A stretch of 64,000 nt of DNA from positions 62,001 through 126,000 of the forward strand of contig NZ_BDAU01000013.1 of the NCBI RefSeq assembly GCF_001612615.1. Reading direction: 5' to 3'. Below the pieces are notes generated by a model. The model did no database searches. It was not told where the DNA came from and worked only from the letters and a program-made list of their open reading frames with translations. Origin of the DNA: Nocardia amikacinitolerans NBRC 108937. GTDB lineage: Bacteria > Actinomycetota > Actinomycetes > Mycobacteriales > Mycobacteriaceae. The translations under genes and the position numbers were made by a program. Shown here in pieces: positions 45,841 to 55,438 of this stretch (position 1 is the first letter of the stretch; each line of letters begins with the position of its first letter).

Positions 45841-45933
45841 TCTTCCCGGGCGGCGGGCCCGTCCGTTGATAGCAATCTGATACAGATCTCCCAAACCGTG
45901 AAGCTCGGCGGCTTCGGATGGGATTGTTGAGGT

Positions 45934-46638
45934 ATGGATCAGGGAAGCGGCGAGCAGGGGCGCGGCGACTCGACCGTCGACGCGGCCGAAGAGCCTGCGG
46001 AGCGCACGGAGGACACCGCCGAGCGCGCCGAGCCGCGCAACGGCGCTCCAACGGAGGAGGGCGACCTCCTCGATCCGCGGCGCGTCATCCGGCCGCCCGC
46101 CGAGCGGCCGGGCATGGACGACGTCGCGGCCATCAGCCGCCTGAAGTTCCGCTATCTGCGCGCGCTGGACACCAAGTCCTGGGAAGAATTCGCCGACACC
46201 ATGATTCCCGAGGCCACCGCGACCTACAGCGAGTATCTCCAGTTCGAGTCGCGCGACGCCTTCCTCGCCTTCATGCGCAACACGCTCGGCCCGCACGTCA
46301 TCACCGAGCACCGCTGCGACCATCCCGAGGTCGACGTGGACGGCGACACGGCAACGGGCACTTGGTATCTCGCTGACACCGTGCTGATTCCGGCGCACAA
46401 CATGCTGCTGCGCGGCGCGGCCTTCTACACCGATCGCTACGTGCGCTGCGACGACGGCCACTGGCGGATCGCGCACACGGGGTACGAGCGCACCTACGAG
46501 GTGGTCGTCTCGCTGAGCGACCTGCCGAGCCTGCGCCTGACCTCCAGCCGCTGGGGTCTGATCGCCAGGGAGGACGGCATCGCGCCGGTGGAGCGCGACC
46601 CGGGCAGCGCGCCGCCACGGGAGCCCGAAGCCGAATGA
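45934..46638 (+). CDS. NTF2-like (SnoaL) protein with acidic N-terminal extension
   Basis: 234 residues. An acidic disordered N-terminus (about 1-60) leads into an NTF2/SnoaL-type cone: AAISRLKFRYLRALDTKSWE, FADTMIPEATATYSEYLQFE, GPHVITEHRCDHPEVDVDGD, TATGTWYLADTV and RIAHTGYERTYE, which match small bacterial SnoaL-4 proteins. No certain catalytic residues can be assigned. It overlaps the sigma factor gene by 4 bases (ATGA), so its product is made together with it and may modulate it. Confidence 0.75.
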   Translation: MDQGSGEQGRGDSTVDAAEEPAERTEDTAERAEPRNGAPTEEGDLLDPRRVIRPPAERPGMDDVAAISRLKFRYLRALDTKSWEEFADTMIPEATATYSEYLQFESRDAFLAFMRNTLGPHVITEHRCDHPEVDVDGDTATGTWYLADTVLIPAHNMLLRGAAFYTDRYVRCDDGHWRIAHTGYERTYEVVVSLSDLPSLRLTSSRWGLIAREDGIAPVERDPGSAPPREPEAE

Positions 46639-47597
46639 CGGCGGGTTCGGTGCGGACGACCGAAGCGGAGTTCGAACGCATGGTCGCCCCCTTGCGCGCG
46701 GAACTGCACGTGCACTGCTACCGCATGCTCGGTTCGGTGCACGACGCCGACGACGCGGTGCAGGAATCGCTGGTGCGAGCCTGGCGCAACCTCGACAAGC
46801 TGACCGACCCCACCGGACTGCGGCCCTGGCTCTACCGGATCGCGACCAACCGCTGCCTGACCCTGCTCGAGACACGCCGCCGCCGCGAACTGCCGGTGGA
46901 CCTCGGCCCCGGCGCGCCGCTGACCGATATCGCCTGGCTGGAGCCCTATCCCGATGCCGATGTGCGCGGCAGGGCGCCCGAGGCCAGGTACGAGGCGCGC
47001 GAGGCGGTGGAGCTCGCGTTCGTCGCCGCGCTGCAATATCTGCCCGGGCTCCAGCGGGCCGCGCTGGTGTTGCGCGACGTGCTCGGTTTCTCGGCTCGCG
47101 AGACCGCCGAACTGCTGGAGATCAGCGTGGCGTCGGCCAACAGCGCGTTGCAGCGCGCACGGGCCGGCGTCGAGGCGCGGCTGCCCGCGCAGTCCCAGCA
47201 GCGCGCGCTGCACACCATGACCGACCACGAGATCCGCGACCTGGCGGGGCAGTACGCCGCCGCGTGGGAGTCGGGCGACGTGACGGCGATCGTCGCGCTG
47301 CTCAGCGCGGACGCGAAGTACTCGATGCCGCCGCTGCCCGAGTGGTATGCCGGGCAGCCCGCCATCCGCGAGTTCCTGCTCGGTGGTCCGCTGCGGTACC
47401 GCTGGCGATTTCTGCTCGCCTCGGCCAACGGTCAGCTCGCGTTCGGCACCTATCTCTGGGACGACGAGCGCGCGGTGTGCGCGGCGATGGCGGTCGACGT
47501 GGTCGCGGTGCGCGATGGCCGGATCGCGGAGGTGGTCTCGTTCCTCGAGCCCGCGCTCTTTCCATCGTTCGGTCTGCCCGTCGACCTCCCCGCCTGA
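46635..47597 (+). CDS. ECF sigma factor with C-terminal SnoaL domain, SigG/SigJ-like
   Basis: 320 residues. Region 2 is at about 12-80 (LRAELHVHCYRMLGSVHDAD, DAVQESLVRAWRNL, LRPWLYRIATNRCLTLLE), region 4 at about 130-190 (LPGLQRAALVLRDVLGFSAR, ETAELLEISVASANSALQRA), and a SnoaL-like domain at about 200-318 (AAAWESGDVTAIVALLSADA, MPPLPEWYAGQPAIREFLLG). Such long ECF factors have no separate anti-sigma factor; the SnoaL domain is thought to control core binding. It is flanked on both sides by separate NTF2-like genes, which is unusual. Confidence 0.88.
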   Translation: MTAGSVRTTEAEFERMVAPLRAELHVHCYRMLGSVHDADDAVQESLVRAWRNLDKLTDPTGLRPWLYRIATNRCLTLLETRRRRELPVDLGPGAPLTDIAWLEPYPDADVRGRAPEARYEAREAVELAFVAALQYLPGLQRAALVLRDVLGFSARETAELLEISVASANSALQRARAGVEARLPAQSQQRALHTMTDHEIRDLAGQYAAAWESGDVTAIVALLSADAKYSMPPLPEWYAGQPAIREFLLGGPLRYRWRFLLASANGQLAFGTYLWDDERAVCAAMAVDVVAVRDGRIAEVVSFLEPALFPSFGLPVDLPA

Positions 47598-47704
47598 ATT
47601 TTTCGACGCACCGATGAGTTCGGGGCACGGCCCGGGTTGTACGTGCGACGGGATGGACCCGCACGCCGCCGCACCCGGCGGCCGTATCGAAGGGAATGCC
47701 GACC

Positions 47705-48184
47705 ATGAACGACGAAGCGCGGATCCGCGAGCTGATCGAACGATGGGCCGCCGCCGTGCGCGCGGGCGATCTCGCCGGAGTGCTCGCCGACCACGCCGAC
47801 GACATCGTCATGTACGACGTGCCGCCGCCGAACGAGGGCGTCCGCGGCCTCGAGGCGTACCGGGAGACCTGGCCGCCGTTCTTCCGCTGGCTCGCCGAGG
47901 GCGCGGTGTTCGAGATCGTGTCGTTGGACGTCACCGCGGGCAGCGACGTGGCGTTCGCGTACGCGCTGCTGCGTTGCGGCAAGCCCGAGGAGTTCCGCGT
48001 CGACCCGGACAACCGGTTGCGGCTGACCATCGGACTGCGCAAGGCCGACGGCCGCTGGCGGGTCACCCACGAACACCATTCGTTCCCGCTGCCGATCTCC
48101 GCTCCGGACGCCTCGGAAACCCCTGCACCGCAAGGGCTCTCCGCGCCGATGGACGCCGAAGCCGGGTCGGCAGGTTCGATCTGA
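47705..48184 (+). CDS. SnoaL-like (DUF4440) protein
   Basis: 159 residues. The fold pattern is RIRELIERWAAAVRAGDLAG, VLADHADDIVMYDVPPPNEG, GLEAYRETWPPFF, FEIVSLDVTAGSDVAFAYAL and GLRKADGRWRVTHEHHSFP, as in small SnoaL/DUF4440 proteins. The WRVTHEHHS end carries histidines often found in the pocket. Enzymes and ligand-binding proteins share this fold. The gene follows the sigma factor on the same strand after 107 bases and may be one of its targets. An ATG three codons upstream is too close to the GAAGGG box. Confidence 0.75.
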   Translation: MNDEARIRELIERWAAAVRAGDLAGVLADHADDIVMYDVPPPNEGVRGLEAYRETWPPFFRWLAEGAVFEIVSLDVTAGSDVAFAYALLRCGKPEEFRVDPDNRLRLTIGLRKADGRWRVTHEHHSFPLPISAPDASETPAPQGLSAPMDAEAGSAGSI

Positions 48185-48200
48185 CGCCGGCTTCGCGCCG

Positions 48201-49853
48201 TCAGTTGTCGGCGGCGGCGACCAGCGGTTCCAGCGTCAGCTTGGGGTGTTCCTTCTCGATGTACTGCAACCGCCACTTGTCGCTGAACAGCGCGAGCAGC
48301 GCGCCGTCGCTGCGGGTGAACACCTCGACGCCGCGCTGGCGGCCGAGTTCCTCCGCCGAGGCGGCGTCGGTGCGCCTGGCCAGCGAGTAGCCGAGGTGCT
48401 CCATGTTCGTCTCGACGTTGAACTCCGCGAGCATGCGCGCGGTGACCACCTCGAACTGCATCGGGCCGACGGCAGCGAGCACCGGGGCGGCGTCACCGCG
48501 GATGTCGTTGCGCAGCACCTGCACCACGCCCTCGGAATCGAGCTGGTCGATGGCCTTGCGGAACTGCTTGTACTTGCCCGCGGTCCGCGCGCGCAGCACC
48601 GCGAAGTGTTCCGGCGCGAAGGACGGGATCGGCGGGAACTCCACCTTCTTGTCCACGTACAGGGTGTGGCCGGGCGCCAATGCCGTCGCGTTCACCAGGC
48701 CGACCACGTCGCCCGGGTAGGCGGTGTCGACGGTGGCGCGCTCGCGGCCGAACACGGTCAGCGCGTACTTGGTGGCGAACGGCCGTCCGGTCTGCGCGTG
48801 CGTCACGACCATGCCGCGCTCGAACTCGCCCGACACGATCCGCATGAACGCGAGCCGGTCCCGGTGCGCGGTGTCCATGCCAGCCTGCACCTTGAACACC
48901 ACGGCGCTGAACGGGTCGGTGGTGTTGCGCGGCGTACCGTCCACGGCCTTGCGCGCGCCGGGCGCGGGTGCCAGCGCCACCAGCGTCTCCAGCAGCTGGC
49001 GCACGCCGAAGTTCAGCATCGCCGAGGCATAGATGACCGGCGAGGTCTGTCCGGCGAGGAACAACTCCTGGTCGTGGTCCTGCCCGGTCGCCGAGAGCAG
49101 TTCGCTCTCCTCGACCGCCGTCGTCCACGCCTCGCCCTCGCGGACATCGGCCGACTCCGGGGTGATCGACTCTTCCGGCGCGATCGTCGCGCCGCCAGCG
49201 GTGCGGGTGAAGTGGATGTATTCGAGCGCCTCGCCGTCGGCGCCGCGGCGCAGCAGGCCGCGGAAATCGCCCGCGATGCCGACCGGAAGGAACAGCGGCG
49301 TCGGGGTCAGTCCGATGCGCTCCTCGATCTCGTCGAGCAGCTCGAGCGGCGCGCGGCCTGGCCGGTCCCACTTGTTGATCACGGTGATCACCGGGATACC
49401 GCGGTGGCGGCAGACCTGGAACAGCTTCAGCGTCTGCGGCTCGAGGCCCTTGGCTGCGTCGATGAGCATCACGGCCGCGTCAACGGCCGTGAGCACCCGG
49501 TAGGTGTCCTCGGAGAAATCGGAGTGGCCGGGGGTGTCGACGAGGTTGATGACGCTGTCGACCTCGGAGCCCGCGGCCCGGTAGTTGAACTGCAACGCGG
49601 TGGAGCTGACCGAGATGCCGCGCGCCTTCTCCATCTCCATCCAGTCGGAGACCGTCGACTTGCGGCCCGCCTTGCCGTGGATCGCGCCCGCCTCGGAGAT
49701 CATCCTGGCGTGCAGCGCCAGCGCTTCGGTGAGCGTCGACTTGCCCGCGTCCGGGTGGGAGATCACTGCGAAAGTGCGGCGCCGGGCGACCTCGGCGGGC
49801 AGTCCGCGCGGGGTGGGCGCGACGACGTCCTCAGGGGCGGTCAACGTGAGCAA
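48201..49853 (-). CDS. prfC: Peptide chain release factor 3
   Basis: 550 residues. The GTPase blocks are SHPDAGKSTLTEAL, GAIHGKAGRKSTVSDWMEME, ARGISVSSTALQF, LVDTPGHSDFSEDTYRVL and INKWDRPG, followed by the RF3-specific C-terminal domains. It recycles RF1 and RF2 from terminating ribosomes at the cost of GTP. The start is uncertain: TTG at 49853 touches the AAAGG box, whereas TTG at 49844 has 9 bases spacing. RF3 is absent in many actinobacteria but present in several nocardiae. Confidence 0.93.
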   Translation of the reverse strand: MLTLTAPEDVVAPTPRGLPAEVARRRTFAVISHPDAGKSTLTEALALHARMISEAGAIHGKAGRKSTVSDWMEMEKARGISVSSTALQFNYRAAGSEVDSVINLVDTPGHSDFSEDTYRVLTAVDAAVMLIDAAKGLEPQTLKLFQVCRHRGIPVITVINKWDRPGRAPLELLDEIEERIGLTPTPLFLPVGIAGDFRGLLRRGADGEALEYIHFTRTAGGATIAPEESITPESADVREGEAWTTAVEESELLSATGQDHDQELFLAGQTSPVIYASAMLNFGVRQLLETLVALAPAPGARKAVDGTPRNTTDPFSAVVFKVQAGMDTAHRDRLAFMRIVSGEFERGMVVTHAQTGRPFATKYALTVFGRERATVDTAYPGDVVGLVNATALAPGHTLYVDKKVEFPPIPSFAPEHFAVLRARTAGKYKQFRKAIDQLDSEGVVQVLRNDIRGDAAPVLAAVGPMQFEVVTARMLAEFNVETNMEHLGYSLARRTDAASAEELGRQRGVEVFTRSDGALLALFSDKWRLQYIEKEHPKLTLEPLVAAADN

Positions 49854-49959
49854 CCTTTCGCAGGTTCGGCGATAGACAACCGGTCCAGATTACGCGACCA
49901 CGGTGACGCGCCGCCGAACCGCTTCTGACCACCCGATTCATCTGCCGCGCGTGCGCTGG

Positions 49960-50014
49960 GGTATGGTGTTCGGGTTGTCTCGGCGAGGGTGTCCGCAGAC
50001 GTTTTTGCGACACC
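49960..50014 (+). promoter_or_regulatory. Promoter and leader hairpin of rplY
   Basis: TATGGT near 49964 could be a -10 box. About 20 bases on, GGTGTC-C-GCA (49988-49997) can pair with TGC-GACACC (50006-50014) around an eight-base loop. The 5' leader would then be about 180 bases, long enough for regulation such as ribosomal-protein feedback. No gene is supported between 49854 and 50153. Confidence 0.4.
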
Positions 50015-50153
50015 GTGATCGACGCGGCGCGGCTTCCGGCCGTCCTCGTTCGGTCTTCGCCCCGACGAGTAGACCAGAACCCCAGCCCAGGGCGCCACCC
50101 TCCCTGGCGGGCACCTTTGACAGCCCGGAAGAGCCGTAGGAGTAGATCCAGTC

Positions 50154-50753
50154 ATGTCCGACGTCAACCTTCTCGAAGCCGCCGTACGCACCGAGTTCGG
50201 CAAGGGAGCCGCGCGTCGCACCCGTCGTGCGGGCAACGTCCCCGCCGTGCTGTACGGCCACCAGGCCGACCCGCAGCACCTCGCCCTCAACGCCCAGGCC
50301 TTCGCCGCCATCCTGCGCGAGCACGGCACCAACGCGGTGCTGAACCTCGTCATCGACGGCAAGAAGCAGCTGGCGCTGACCAAATCCGTTGTGGTGCACC
50401 CGATTCGCCGCTACATCGAGCACGCCGACCTGCTCATCGTCAAGCGTGGCGAGAAGGTCACCGCCGATGTCACCGTGACCGTCACCGGTGACGCCGCCGC
50501 GGGCACCCTGGTCACCCAGGAAGCCACCACCATCTCCATCGAGGCCGAGGCGCTGAACCTGCCCGAGACCATCGAGGTCTCCGTCGAGGGCGTCGAGGCG
50601 GGCACCCAGATCACCGCGGGCGAGCTTCAGCTGCCCTCCGGTGTCTCCCTGGCCGCCGACGCCGAGACCCTGGTCGTCAACGTGATCGCCGCGCCGGCCG
50701 CCGAGCCGGAGGCAGGCGAGGCCGAAGCCGCCGAGGCCGAGAGCGCCGAGTAA
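50154..50753 (+). CDS. rplY: 50S ribosomal protein L25/general stress protein Ctc
   Basis: 199 residues of the long Ctc form. The N-terminal L25 domain (about 1-95: [26 protein letters not shown]) binds 5S rRNA, and the C-terminal beta domain (about 100-180) is followed by an acidic Glu/Ala tail. It stabilises the central protuberance of the 50S subunit and is stress induced in several bacteria. pth follows after 23 bases, as Rv1015c-Rv1014c in M. tuberculosis. GGAG sits 9 bases before the ATG. Confidence 0.96.
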   Translation: MSDVNLLEAAVRTEFGKGAARRTRRAGNVPAVLYGHQADPQHLALNAQAFAAILREHGTNAVLNLVIDGKKQLALTKSVVVHPIRRYIEHADLLIVKRGEKVTADVTVTVTGDAAAGTLVTQEATTISIEAEALNLPETIEVSVEGVEAGTQITAGELQLPSGVSLAADAETLVVNVIAAPAAEPEAGEAEAAEAESAE

Positions 50754-50776
50754 GGACGCCCGGAACCGGTTCGTAG

Positions 50777-51358
50777 ATGACCGAATCCACGACCGGGCCC
50801 GCGCTCGTCGTCGGACTTGGCAACCCAGGTCCGGAGTACGAGCGCACCCGGCACAATGTCGGTTTCCTGGTCGCCGACGTGCTCGCCGAGCGCGTCGGCG
50901 GCCGTTTCGCCGTGCACAAGAAGTCCGGAGCCGACCTGCTGCAAGCCCGCCTCGACGGGCGCCAGGTCCTGATCGCCAAGCCGCGGTCCTACATGAATCT
51001 CTCCGGCAGGCCGGTGGCCGCGCTCGCCAGATTCTTCTCCGTGCCGCCCACCGAGGTGATCGTCGTGCACGACGAACTGGATCTGCCCTTCGGCGCGGTC
51101 AAGCTCAAGCGCGGCGGCGGGGAGGGCGGCCACAACGGCCTCCGATCCATCTCCAGCGCGCTGACCACCAAGGACTACGTGCGCACCCGGATCGGCATCG
51201 GGCGTCCGCCGGGCAGGCAGGACCCGGCCGATTTCGTGCTCAAGCCGTTCTCGACGCCCGAGCGCAAGGAAGTGCCGGTGATCGTCGAGCAGGCCGCCGA
51301 CGCGGTGGAGCTGCTGCTGCGCGTCGGGCTGGAGACCGCGCAGAACCAATTGCACTGA
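50777..51358 (+). CDS. pth: Peptidyl-tRNA hydrolase
   Basis: 193 residues. Motifs are [20 protein letters not shown] with the catalytic histidine, [13 protein letters not shown] and [20 protein letters not shown] plus GGHNGLRSI. It releases peptides from peptidyl-tRNA that drop off the ribosome and is essential. It is the second gene of the rplY-pth operon. Confidence 0.96.
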   Translation: MTESTTGPALVVGLGNPGPEYERTRHNVGFLVADVLAERVGGRFAVHKKSGADLLQARLDGRQVLIAKPRSYMNLSGRPVAALARFFSVPPTEVIVVHDELDLPFGAVKLKRGGGEGGHNGLRSISSALTTKDYVRTRIGIGRPPGRQDPADFVLKPFSTPERKEVPVIVEQAADAVELLLRVGLETAQNQLH

Positions 51359-51380
51359 GGCGCGGAGTATCTCGACTAGT

Positions 51381-53027
51381 TCAGTGCAGGTGGGCCGCGG
51401 TGGCGGAGCGGCGCAGTTTGCCCGACGAGGTCTTCGGCAGGGCGCCGGGGCCGAGCACGGCCACCGTGCGCGGGCGGACGCCGACCTCGGAGAAGACCGC
51501 GTGCACGATGTCGTGCTCGATGCGCTTGACCTCGACCGGGTTCTGATGGTCGTTGGATTCCACTACCACGGCGAAGCTTTCGCGCTTCTGCCCCGCGTCC
51601 AGCCGGACCGCGACCGCGTTGCCCGGTCGCACACCAGGTACACGCATGGCGGCGCGCTCGATGTCGGTCGGGAAGATGTTGCGGCCGCCCATGATGATGA
51701 CGTCCTTCTTGCGGCCGCAGACCACCACCAGGCCGTCTTCGGTGAAGTAGCCGATGTCGCCGGTGTCGAGCCAGCCGTCCGCGTCCTGGGCCGGGCGGAA
51801 GCCGTCGACCGTCACGTAGCCGGAAGTGACCGCGGGACCGCGTAATTCGATGACGCCGACCGAGCGGGTCGGCAGCGGTTCGCGTTCGGCGTCCACCACC
51901 CGGCCCTCCAGGTGATCGACCAGGTAGCCCAGGGTCGGCAGGCGACGCACGTTTGCGTGATTGATGTGCTGGTCCGGCACCGGCACCGCCTTGCCGAGCG
52001 CTTCGAGCAGATCGGCGTCGATGACGTCGACCACCTGGCCGAGACCCGGGTCCGGGACCGAAACGGCCAGCGTCGTCTCGGCCATGCCGTAGACCGGGGT
52101 GAGCGCCATCGGATTGAGCCCGAAGCGTTTTCCGGCCTCGGCCAGCGCGTCCATGGTGTCGGGGTCCACCGGCTCCGCGCCGTTCCACATGTACCGGACG
52201 CTGCTCAGGTCGAGCGCGCCGTCGTCGGCCTGCCGCAACCTGCGGGCCAGCAGGGAGTACGCGAAATTCGGTGCGGCCGTGACGGTTCCGCGATACTTGT
52301 CGATCAGCTCGGCCCACAGCAGCGGTCGTTGCAAGAAGTCGAGCGGCGTCACGCACACCACCTCGGCACCGAATTGCATGGGGACGCTGAGGAATCCGAC
52401 CATGCCCATGTCGTGGAACAGCGGCAGCCAGCTGATCATCACGTCGCTGTCGAGCTGGAACTTCACCCGATCGAACATCGCGTAGGCGTTGACGTAGAAG
52501 TTGCCGTGCGTGATCCGCACCGCCTTCGGCGAACCGGTGGAGCCGGAGGTCAACTGCTGGAGGGCCACATCGGATTCGGTGGTCGGCACCGGGTCGGTCT
52601 CTGGCCCCTCCGCTAACTGGTCGATGCGCACGACGGTGATGCCGCGCTCGCGCAGCAGCGGTTCCGCCGCCTCGAACGGCGCGCCGAGCACCACCGCGCG
52701 CGCCTCGATCATGCCGAGCACGGTCTCGGTGTCGCGGGCCCACACCATGAGGTCGGTGCGCGGCGTCGGCTGGTGCAACATGGTGATGGACGCGCCGCGC
52801 ATCCAGATCGCCTGGCACGCCGGTGCGATGTCGACCGGCATGCCGGCGAGCACGCCGACCGCGTCGCCGTGGTCGATGCCCGCCTCCGCGAGTCCGCCCG
52901 CCATCCGGCGCGCGATTTTGTGGATCTCACTCCAGGTCTGCCGCAGCGGGGCGCCCGGCTCCCCGGTCACCAGGCCGCGGCCGGACGACCGCCCCGTCTC
53001 GTACATCTCGTCGGTGAACCTGCTCAT
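51381..53027 (-). CDS. Acyl-CoA/acyl-AMP ligase, Rv1013 (pks16) type
   Basis: 548 residues of the adenylate-forming family. The P-loop-like motif is [20 protein letters not shown], then [33 protein letters not shown], the core [12 protein letters not shown], and the C-terminal lysine in [11 protein letters not shown]. The absence of an obvious insertion-deletion typical of the CoA ligases is not certain, so either fatty-acyl-AMP or fatty-acyl-CoA production is possible. Despite the name pks16 in mycobacteria, no polyketide synthase domain is present. It is convergent with pth, the conserved order in mycobacteria. Confidence 0.85.
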   Translation of the reverse strand: MSRFTDEMYETGRSSGRGLVTGEPGAPLRQTWSEIHKIARRMAGGLAEAGIDHGDAVGVLAGMPVDIAPACQAIWMRGASITMLHQPTPRTDLMVWARDTETVLGMIEARAVVLGAPFEAAEPLLRERGITVVRIDQLAEGPETDPVPTTESDVALQQLTSGSTGSPKAVRITHGNFYVNAYAMFDRVKFQLDSDVMISWLPLFHDMGMVGFLSVPMQFGAEVVCVTPLDFLQRPLLWAELIDKYRGTVTAAPNFAYSLLARRLRQADDGALDLSSVRYMWNGAEPVDPDTMDALAEAGKRFGLNPMALTPVYGMAETTLAVSVPDPGLGQVVDVIDADLLEALGKAVPVPDQHINHANVRRLPTLGYLVDHLEGRVVDAEREPLPTRSVGVIELRGPAVTSGYVTVDGFRPAQDADGWLDTGDIGYFTEDGLVVVCGRKKDVIIMGGRNIFPTDIERAAMRVPGVRPGNAVAVRLDAGQKRESFAVVVESNDHQNPVEVKRIEHDIVHAVFSEVGVRPRTVAVLGPGALPKTSSGKLRRSATAAHLH

Positions 53028-53617
53028 TTGTCGGTCTCCTCGTCACAGCTCGACCGAGCATCCGGCCTCCTCCCACTATCCCGCCGAATCGCCGCGACGT
53101 TAACCCCTCGCCGGGGTCGCCCAAAGAGGGCCGGGCTACGGACGTGCCCGACTTGTCGGCGTCCCCACCAGGGCGCGGCAGGGTCGGCGTCGCGCTGATC
53201 GCCGGATAGGCCCGCCCACGCGCACGATGACCGCGTGCACTGCCGCCGGTCGACGGGAACGTGGCCGCATAGGAGTCGACGTAGGGCCGACCGGATCGCC
53301 GCGCGAGCTCCCGCATCAGCGCCTCGGTCTCGATCCGCGCGTCGTCCACGCCTCGGCGGGCGGGTAGGAGCGCGGCCCGCCGGTCCGGTCGACCGACACC
53401 TGGCCCGCGGCGGAGAAGAGCCGCCTTACACGGCCTCGCGACGGTCCGCGCGAAGCAAATCCCACCCTCATCGCACCGACCTCCGACGACCGCACGCTCG
53501 TCGACGAAATCCTCGAATCACACCTGCGCTGAACACTTTTCCGCCCGCGCGGCGAGTCGTCGCACGGCACGCCGACGGGTGCGGGTTCTGTCGGTCGCCG
53601 CCGGTACTGTGCCGCGC
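53028..53617. other. Long gap with possible coding remnants
   Basis: No intact gene is convincing in these 590 bases. Two weak traces exist. On the minus strand a GTG at 53349 opens MDDARIETEALMRELARRSG with natural GC-rich codon use but no good ribosome site, running into the acyl ligase. On the plus strand a frame without a start ends LIAPTSDDRTLVDEILESHL at about 53533 and looks like the tail of a lost protein. Promoters for the ligase and the Rpn-like gene must lie near the two ends. Confidence 0.35.
53605..53610 (+). promoter_or_regulatory. -10 box of the Rpn-like gene, probable leaderless start
   Basis: TACTGT ends 7 bases before the ATG at 53618, with no ribosome binding site in between. 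The transcript therefore probably begins at the start codon. Confidence 0.45.
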
Positions 53618-54487
53618 ATGCCGTCGCAGCAGCACGAGCTACTCATCGATCTGTTCCGTACGCAGCCGGACATGATTCCGCCATTGTTGACAGCGCTCGG
53701 CTGCCAGCTACCCGAGTTCGACAAAGTCGAGAACCTGTCCGGAGATCTGCCGATTCTCGCGCCGACCGAGTACCACGCGGATTCGGTCGCGGTGCTGCAC
53801 GCCGCGGATGGACCCGTGCTCGCGGTGGTCGTCGAGGTTCAACTGCGCCCCGATCCGGACAAGCGATGGTCGTGGCCGGTGTACGTCGCCGCGCTGCGGG
53901 CGCGGTGGAAGTGCCCGACCGTGCTGATGGTGCTGTGTCCCGACCAGAGGACGGCGCGGTGGGCGGCCGAGCCGATAGATTTCGGTTACGGCCACCCCTA
54001 TGCCCGCCTCGGGCCGCTGGTGCTCGATCCTTCCGCTGTTCCGGTTGTCACCGAACTCGATACCGCCAAGGAGCTGCCAGAACTCGCTGTGCTGTCGGCC
54101 GTGGCGCACCCGGCGCATCCGGACAACACCAAGGTGTTCGCGGCCGCGTTGGCGGCGCTCAGGACCTTCGATGGGGATCGGTCCAAGCTGTATTATGACT
54201 TCATCCTGAAGAGGCTGCCGCGAGCCGCCCGAGCCGTTTGGGAGACGCTGATGACCGCCACGCTCCACAATTACGAGTACCAGAGCGACTTCGCGCGCCG
54301 GTATTACGCGGACGGTCAGAAGAAGGGGGAAGTACGCGCTCTGCTGACAGTGCTGGAAGCTCGCGGCATCCCCGTGTCCGACGAGGTTCGCGAGCGCATC
54401 ACGGAGTGCACGGATACCGACCTGTTGGCCGAGTGGGTGCGCCGAGCGGTGACGGTCGCGACGGCCGAGGAACTGTTCGCGGAGTGA
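53618..54487 (+). CDS. Rpn/PD-(D/E)XK nuclease-like protein
   Basis: 289 residues. The N-terminal half has the layout of the transposase-like PD-(D/E)XK group: HELLIDLFRTQPDMIPPLLT, a later aspartate in TEYHADSVAVL and the signature E-x-Q in VLAVVVEVQLRPD. The C-terminal helical half includes KLYYDFILKRLPRAARAVWE and a final YYADGQKKGEVRALL, similar to the tail of Rpn (YhgA) proteins. Proteins like this are numerous in actinobacteria; related E. coli proteins are nucleases promoting recombination. The target and activity of this one are unknown. Confidence 0.6.
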   Translation: MPSQQHELLIDLFRTQPDMIPPLLTALGCQLPEFDKVENLSGDLPILAPTEYHADSVAVLHAADGPVLAVVVEVQLRPDPDKRWSWPVYVAALRARWKCPTVLMVLCPDQRTARWAAEPIDFGYGHPYARLGPLVLDPSAVPVVTELDTAKELPELAVLSAVAHPAHPDNTKVFAAALAALRTFDGDRSKLYYDFILKRLPRAARAVWETLMTATLHNYEYQSDFARRYYADGQKKGEVRALLTVLEARGIPVSDEVRERITECTDTDLLAEWVRRAVTVATAEELFAE

Positions 54488-54520
54488 CACGCCCCGAGCA
54501 TTCGGAGTGGGTATCGGTGG

Positions 54521-55438
54521 CTAGCGGCGGGGTGGGAACGGGATGCGCGCGAGGTCCTCGGCGATGAAAAGGTCTCCGGTGAAGTACTTCTCGGCTTCGG
54601 CGCGGTGGGCGTCGAGGGTGCGGTAGCGCTGGGAGAAGTGGGTGAGGACGAGGGTGTGGGCGCCTGCTTCGGCGGCGACGCGGGCGGCTTGGCCCGCGGT
54701 GAGGTGGCCGTATTCCTCGGCGAGGTGGGCGTCGGCGTCGAGGAAGGTCGCCTCGATCACGAGAACGTCCACGCCGGAAGCCAATTCGTAGACGCCGTCG
54801 CACAGCCGGGTGTCCATGACGAAGGCGAAGCTCTGCCCGGGCCTGGGTTCGCTGACGTCGGCCAAAGTGACTGGGACGCCGTTGATGTCGACAACGCCCT
54901 CGCGTTGCAGTCGGCCGATATCGGGCCCGCGCACCCCGCGGGCGCGCAAGAGTTCCGGCAGCATCCGATGACCGGAAGGCTCGGTCAGCCGGTAGCCGAA
55001 CGCCTCGACCGGATGCGACAGCGGCACCGCTTCGATCCCGAACGGCGCGTCGGGCGCGGGCAACGCACCGGGTCCCGCGATCGGCCGCGCCCGTAACTCG
55101 ACGGTCCGGTAGAACGCCGTCGCGTTGCACAACCGCTCGAAATACACCTCGCCGGACGCCGGGTAGTACACGTCCACCGGGTGCGCGACCCGATCCAGAT
55201 TGATCCGCTGCACGATGCCTGGCAGCCCGAGGCAGTGATCGCCGTGGAAGTGCGTGATCGCGATCCGCGTGATGTCGCCCGCCGCCAGCCCGGCGAACGC
55301 CATCTGCCGCTGGGTCCCCTCGCCGGGATCGAACAGCACACCCTCCGCACCCCAACGCAGCAGATAACCGTTGTGGTTGCGGTGCTTGGTCGGCACCTGG
55401 CTCGCGGTGCCGAGGACGACGAGCTCGCGCTGCGACAT
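54521..55438 (-). CDS. rnz: Ribonuclease Z
   Basis: 305 residues. The metallo-beta-lactamase metal motif is [15 protein letters not shown], other ligands lie in [28 protein letters not shown] and the closing LTHFSQRY. It trims the 3' trailer of tRNA precursors. Its ATG overlaps the stop of the upstream aminotransferase by 4 bases, so its translation is tied to the candidate ergothioneine gene. It ends 34 bases before the convergent Rpn-like gene. Confidence 0.94.
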   Translation of the reverse strand: MSQRELVVLGTASQVPTKHRNHNGYLLRWGAEGVLFDPGEGTQRQMAFAGLAAGDITRIAITHFHGDHCLGLPGIVQRINLDRVAHPVDVYYPASGEVYFERLCNATAFYRTVELRARPIAGPGALPAPDAPFGIEAVPLSHPVEAFGYRLTEPSGHRMLPELLRARGVRGPDIGRLQREGVVDINGVPVTLADVSEPRPGQSFAFVMDTRLCDGVYELASGVDVLVIEATFLDADAHLAEEYGHLTAGQAARVAAEAGAHTLVLTHFSQRYRTLDAHRAEAEKYFTGDLFIAEDLARIPFPPRR

